DNA of 64,000 nucleotides from NCBI RefSeq assembly GCF_963576615.1, contig NC_088714.1, positions 47,897,772 to 47,961,771 on the forward strand. Direction: 5' to 3'. The translations under genes were made by a program, and so were the position numbers. The notes under the pieces are model-generated. The model saw only the letters and a program-made list of their open reading frames with translations. It was not told the DNA's origin and made no database searches. Below, in pieces: positions 63,598-64,000 of the stretch (the stretch's first letter is position 1; each line of letters opens with the position of its first letter). This stretch comes from Watersipora subatra (taxonomy: Eukaryota > Bryozoa > Gymnolaemata > Cheilostomatida > Watersiporidae).

Positions 63598-63857
63598 ATA
63601 TATATAGACAGATTGCATGTTTATGCCAACTAACAAAAAATGCACCAATTACCACTTGTTAAACTGACCGGAGCAGCTGAATATCATAACTATACAACTG
63701 AAATTAAAACTGGACATTTAAAACCTAAAAAGTCAAGAGAAGACAACTTACTATAATATCGGTAGCATATCTATCAGGTAAAGGTGAAATGGCATCAATC
63801 ACCTTGTACATGGTAGGCTGAGTAAACGACGGATTGTCCAACTCGTTATGACCATAC
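37192..63857 (-). CDS. DHTKD1: DHTKD1-type 2-oxoadipate dehydrogenase E1, C-terminal half (5' part beyond window)
   Basis: Exons in transcript order: 63857-63752, 62786-62685, 60745-60614, 58191-58071, 55291-55152, 54419-54263, 52256-52054, 44535-44290, 41051-40902, 37296-37192. All have AG and GT borders and fit in phase to 486 residues plus TGA, as expected for the C-terminal half of a protein of about 920 residues. The family is a thiamine-diphosphate E1 that decarboxylates 2-oxoadipate toward glutaryl-CoA in mitochondrial lysine, hydroxylysine and tryptophan breakdown. Landmarks are YGHNELD at the first exon, [66 protein letters not shown] and [19 protein letters not shown]. The choice of DHTKD1 over OGDH rests on the DGAGP-HSSCR, EELCPFP-like and W-FV-PRFE signatures; OGDH itself is the alternative. 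No breaks are seen. Confidence 0.95.
38093..38999. mobile_element. hAT-like non-autonomous element, 907 bp, with 8-bp target duplication
   Basis: Inverted ends TAGTGTTGGGCCGATAT and (reversed) TAGTGTTGGGCCGGTAT, flanked by exact CTCTACAC at 38085-38092 and 39000-39007. The subterminal regions are full of GATACCGA-type words on both sides. There is no transposase frame. 8-bp duplication with a T/CAG-TGNTGGG type end is diagnostic of hAT. Confidence 0.93.
39396..39783 (+). mobile_element. Dispersed retroelement-like repeat, copy 1
   Basis: Begins ACTAGCTGTGCTACCCGGCG and ends with (TA)n followed by GATT. The opening and the TATATAGATT end resemble RTE/Proto2-like LINE or SINE tails. It is shared with 41665-42130 and 52425-53219 over AAAAAAGTCT…ACATATAACAACATTT. 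Confidence 0.6.
40902..41051 (-). CDS. DHTKD1: DHTKD1 exon: ELCPFP / WAQEEHRN
   Basis: 50 codons, acceptor atgcag, donor AAG|gtcagt. It encodes [20 protein letters not shown] and [19 protein letters not shown], the C-terminal transketolase-like domain signature of E1o/E1a proteins. Confidence 0.95.
41665..42130 (+). mobile_element. Dispersed retroelement-like repeat, copy 2
   Basis: A diverged start (TTTACTAGGTGAATGCTCAG) and the shared AAAAAAGTCTCTGGACAGAA, ATTCTAACTTTTAAACTTCA and AAAACAACTGTAAAGG blocks. The right boundary is uncertain. Confidence 0.55.
42545..42998. repeat. 27-bp minisatellite, about 17 units
   Basis: Units of GATACGATAGACTGAGAGAG followed by TATCAAC, mostly over 90% alike, with one truncated unit near 42945. 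The period of nine codons makes the minus frames VSLILSQSI and RIVDTLSVY. They are repeat artefacts inside an intron. Confidence 0.95.
44290..44535 (-). CDS. DHTKD1: DHTKD1 exon: [10 protein letters not shown] segment
   Basis: 82 codons between tcgcag and GAG|gtatgc. It encodes [20 protein letters not shown], then [13 protein letters not shown] and [13 protein letters not shown], then IIRIE. It is separated from the preceding exon by a 7.5-kb intron that holds the 23-bp satellite. Confidence 0.95.
45142..45305. repeat. 33-bp tandem repeat, about 5 units, transposon-end-like
   Basis: Unit CAGTCAAACCTCTACTTACA followed by GCATATGAATGTA. The first part resembles a pogo/mariner-type terminus (CAGTCAAACCTC…), so the array probably arose from duplication of a transposon end. 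Confidence 0.85.
45857..50590. repeat. 23-bp satellite array, 4.7 kb, about 206 units
   Basis: Unit AACACTAATATGATGATAAT plus AGT, without interruption. Variant sites: ACTAAT/ACCAAT, ATAGT/ATATT, AACAC/AAGAC, ATATG/ATCTG/ATACG, AGTAAC/AGTGAC. Variants occur in repeated blocks. The minus frames of 76-99 codons (23-residue cycle through three readings) are artefacts. It lies wholly within one DHTKD1 intron. Confidence 0.98.
51093..51849. mobile_element. TA-flanked TIR element, 757 bp, with a nested fragment
   Basis: Left CAGTCAAACATGGATAACTT and right (reversed) CAATCAAACATGGATAACTC, each bordered by TA. Further ATAACTCGA-type subterminal repeats lie inside. A pogo/Tc1-mariner-like MITE. Its interior at 51480-51680 is a piece of the TTAA foldback family. 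Confidence 0.85.
51480..51680. mobile_element. TTAA foldback family, internal deletion copy nested in another element
   Basis: AAATTGATCGTGGTTAAAAC, TTCTGAGCATTTCAACAGCA, CGTCCTGGCAATAACATCAC and CAAGTGATAGAAAAATCTCT match the other copies in order, with a large central deletion. Confidence 0.7.
51930..52050. repeat. Nested palindromes next to the DHTKD1 DGAGP exon donor
   Basis: CATGTCAATAACATGACATG, then GTTATTGACATGTCAATAAC, and TGGCCATGGTCATTGACTAT with the inverse forms. The region could fold into several alternative hairpins. Confidence 0.85.
52054..52256 (-). CDS. DHTKD1: DHTKD1 exon: [11 protein letters not shown]
   Basis: 67 codons with [32 protein letters not shown] and [15 protein letters not shown]. 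The Cys in HSSCR is seen in DHTKD1, where OGDH usually has Ala. Donor CAG|gttagt. Nested palindromes lie immediately after the donor (51930-52050). Confidence 0.95.
52425..53219 (+). mobile_element. Dispersed retroelement-like repeat, copy 3 (longest)
   Basis: Starts ACTAGCTGTACAACCCTAGT, shares AAAAAAGTCTTTGAACAGAA and CATATAACAACATTTGCCAT with copies 1 and 2, and ends GAAAAATATATATGTAGATT. No reverse-transcriptase frame. Confidence 0.6.
53419..53806. mobile_element. Inverted-repeat DNA element, copy 2 of a pair
   Basis: Left AAGGCTGGTTCACACTATAT and internal CGTAAACCGATGACATCGCC match 27062-27464. The right end (CACGATATAGTATGAGTCA) is degraded. Confidence 0.7.
54263..54419 (-). CDS. DHTKD1: DHTKD1 exon: EAVLGFEYG / [13 protein letters not shown]
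   Basis: Acceptor ttgcag, donor GAAG|gttgga (the weakest donor of the gene, but phase-consistent). It encodes [19 protein letters not shown] and [20 protein letters not shown], the most conserved core of the family. Confidence 0.94.
54420..55151 (-). other. DHTKD1 intron, no repeats of note
   Basis: 732 bp, AT-rich, with AATAATA-type low complexity near 54670-54770. Confidence 0.5.
55152..55291 (-). CDS. DHTKD1: DHTKD1 exon: [13 protein letters not shown]
   Basis: Carries [19 protein letters not shown] and YVPLNHM, hallmark E1 residues in the transketolase pyrimidine domain. Donor GAG|gtaatc. The 42-bp minisatellite starts about 125 bp upstream of its acceptor in the preceding intron. Confidence 0.95.
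55416..56070. repeat. 42-bp minisatellite, about 16 units
   Basis: Unit AACCTGCAATAATACTTAGG followed by TAACCTGTAACAATATGTGGGC. Each unit is itself two diverged 21-bp halves (AACCTGCAATAATACTTAGGT / AACCTGTAACAATATGTGGGC). Period 14 codons; the 221-codon minus frame ([14 protein letters not shown]) is an artefact. Decayed 21-bp units continue to about 56400. Confidence 0.95.
56180..56265. repeat. 21-bp tandem repeat, about 4 units
   Basis: CTGTAACAGTATGTAGACAGG units, evidently a locally amplified relative of half of the 42-bp unit. Confidence 0.85.
56786..57110. repeat. 45-bp minisatellite, about 7 units, ending at a transposon terminus
   Basis: Unit GACATCTTCAAAGCGATGTT then ACACATCGTTACTCAGCAAACCAAA, nearly identical, with an AAAGCG to AAAGAG change from the fifth unit on. 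Contains the small hairpin CGATG-TTACA-CATCG. The last unit runs straight into the TIR AGATGAAC. Plus frame [15 protein letters not shown] is an artefact. Confidence 0.95.
57111..58000. mobile_element. TTAA foldback MITE, copy 4, split by an insertion
   Basis: AAGATGAACTTACACC on the left, AAGTTCATCT next to TTAA on the right. The two halves are separated by a second element at 57365-57816. Without it the copy would be about 440 bp, like the others. Confidence 0.85.
57365..57816. mobile_element. Inserted TIR element with GC-rich hairpins
   Basis: Ends GTGATGTAGTACTAACC and (reversed) GTGATGTAGTGCTACCCTAA. Interior 57467-57525 is GC-rich with stems CTGGGGG…CCCCCCAG and CCGGGGTGAAGCCCCGG. Similar CTAGTAATG / CTAGTGATG sequences flank it, a possible 8-9-bp target duplication. 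Confidence 0.7.
58071..58191 (-). CDS. DHTKD1: DHTKD1 exon: DWATAE segment
   Basis: Acceptor attttag, donor CAGG|gtatgt. It encodes [13 protein letters not shown], then [18 protein letters not shown], the strongly conserved DWA-AE-LAFGSLL block at the start of the pyrimidine-binding transketolase-like domain. It ends in a split Gly codon that the next exon completes. Confidence 0.92.
59028..59890. mobile_element. Foldback element, 863 bp, with long arms and 6-bp duplication
   Basis: Ends CCACGGGCTAGCC and GGCTAGCCCGTGG, flanked by ATACAC on both sides. The arms are alignable for about 340-350 bp (for example CTTACGGGTTCCGGAGGTAG / CTACCTCCGGAACCCGTAAG). Only about 180 bp in the middle is unpaired. 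Its frames on the two arms are mirror images, not genes. Confidence 0.92.
59937..60000. repeat. AT-rich low-complexity
   Basis: TATTATATTA-type sequence. A similar block lies at 60780-60920. Confidence 0.8.
60225..60330 (-). mobile_element. tRNA-derived SINE, copy 5
   Basis: The minus strand reads TCGATTGGCCCAGGTTGTAG, GTCTACCAAGCTGCAAGTTG, then B box CAAGTTCGAATCTC and AAAGCAATCTTTCTAATTCC, parallel to copy 2 (TACCAAGCTGAAAGTTGTGA). Confidence 0.7.
60614..60745 (-). CDS. DHTKD1: DHTKD1 exon: W-G-L and TWDTGV segment
   Basis: 44 codons, acceptor atgcag, donor TTT|gtaagt. It encodes [19 protein letters not shown], then [13 protein letters not shown]. The W-x-G-L…T-x-x-TGV…LL pattern is family-typical and resembles DHTKD1. 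Confidence 0.92.
61092..62112. mobile_element. hAT-like non-autonomous element, 1021 bp
   Basis: Ends TAGAGTTGCCCCCATTTTGG and (reversed) TAGAGATGCCCCGATTCTAA, with target duplications CCGATAAC (61084-61091) and CTGATAAC (62113-62120), one mismatch. GTATCGGAATCGG-type subterminal words lie at both ends. No transposase frame. Confidence 0.88.
62685..62786 (-). CDS. DHTKD1: DHTKD1 exon: linker helix
   Basis: 34 codons, phase 0 at both ends, acceptor taaccag, donor ACC|gtatgt. It encodes [20 protein letters not shown], which matches the family's EG-x-(S/T)-x-EEV helix after the GHNE loop. Confidence 0.88.
62787..63751 (-). other. DHTKD1 intron, 5'-most complete one
   Basis: Contains ATTGATCATAATTGATTAT words near 62935-63000, TATGTATCTATATG low complexity near 63045-63100 and the GA/TA microsatellite. 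Confidence 0.6.
63470..63610. repeat. GA-rich then (TA)n compound microsatellite
   Basis: GAGAGGGAGAGAGAAG-type purine tract to about 63558, followed by (TA)n to about 63605. The minus [11 protein letters not shown] frames are artefacts. Confidence 0.95.
63752..63857 (-). CDS. DHTKD1: DHTKD1 exon: GHNELD segment
   Basis: The first exon visible in the window. It begins with the last base of a split codon, so at least one more exon lies upstream beyond 64000. The peptide [17 protein letters not shown] corresponds to the conserved (R)xGHNExDxPxFTxPxMY loop of the OGDH/DHTKD1 family. Donor ATA|gtaagt. Confidence 0.93.
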
Positions 63858-64000
63858 CTTACAAACAATTCAATAAATAAAAGCAGACTACAAAATATAC
63901 TGCAATCCGAAATATATTAATCACAGGGATATGCACCTCTTCTGACTATGTTGATAAAAACTTCAACAAGACAAATACTCTGTAAACTAGGTTAAATGCT

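Overview
This is AT-rich animal nuclear DNA. It has spliced genes with GT-AG introns, introns of 0.7-11 kb, tRNA-derived SINEs, several families of short inverted-repeat DNA transposons and many minisatellites. There are no bacterial operons, phage genes, rRNA genes or CRISPR arrays. The repeat content suits a marine invertebrate, perhaps a lophotrochozoan, but the sequence alone does not fix the species. Almost all of the longer open frames are either tandem repeats read as codons or chance frames in introns and transposons. The real coding sequence is in short exons.

Two convergent genes account for the recognisable coding sequence. (1) A plus-strand gene has ten exons between 9018 and 36568, with a possible extra 5' exon at 5629-5664. 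The ten exons chain in phase without a stop for 423 codons. The product is a basic, low-complexity protein with a charged helical C-terminus that I do not recognise. (2) A minus-strand gene has ten exons between 63857 and 37192 and encodes the C-terminal 486 residues of a DHTKD1-type 2-oxoadipate dehydrogenase (E1 subunit, mitochondrial lysine/tryptophan catabolism). Its 5' half lies beyond the right edge. The stop codons of the two genes are about 620 bp apart.

Region by region: 1-9000 is non-coding flank or 5' introns with three SINEs and three degenerate minisatellites. 9-37 kb holds the unrecognised gene, whose introns carry 26-, 24- and 32-bp minisatellites, an approximately 870-bp foldback element, a pogo/mariner-like element (18599-19966), TTAA-flanked foldback elements and other MITEs. 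37-64 kb holds the DHTKD1 gene. Its introns carry two hAT-like elements with 8-bp target duplications, a 4.7-kb array of a 23-bp satellite (45857-50590), arrays of 27, 33, 42 and 45 bp, an 863-bp foldback element with arms of about 350 bp, and nested transposon insertions.

The most notable items are the unrecognised multi-exon gene, the 23-bp satellite with internal block duplications at exact multiples of 23 bp, the TTAA-flanked foldback family, the nested insertions, and a 45-bp array that ends exactly at a transposon terminus.
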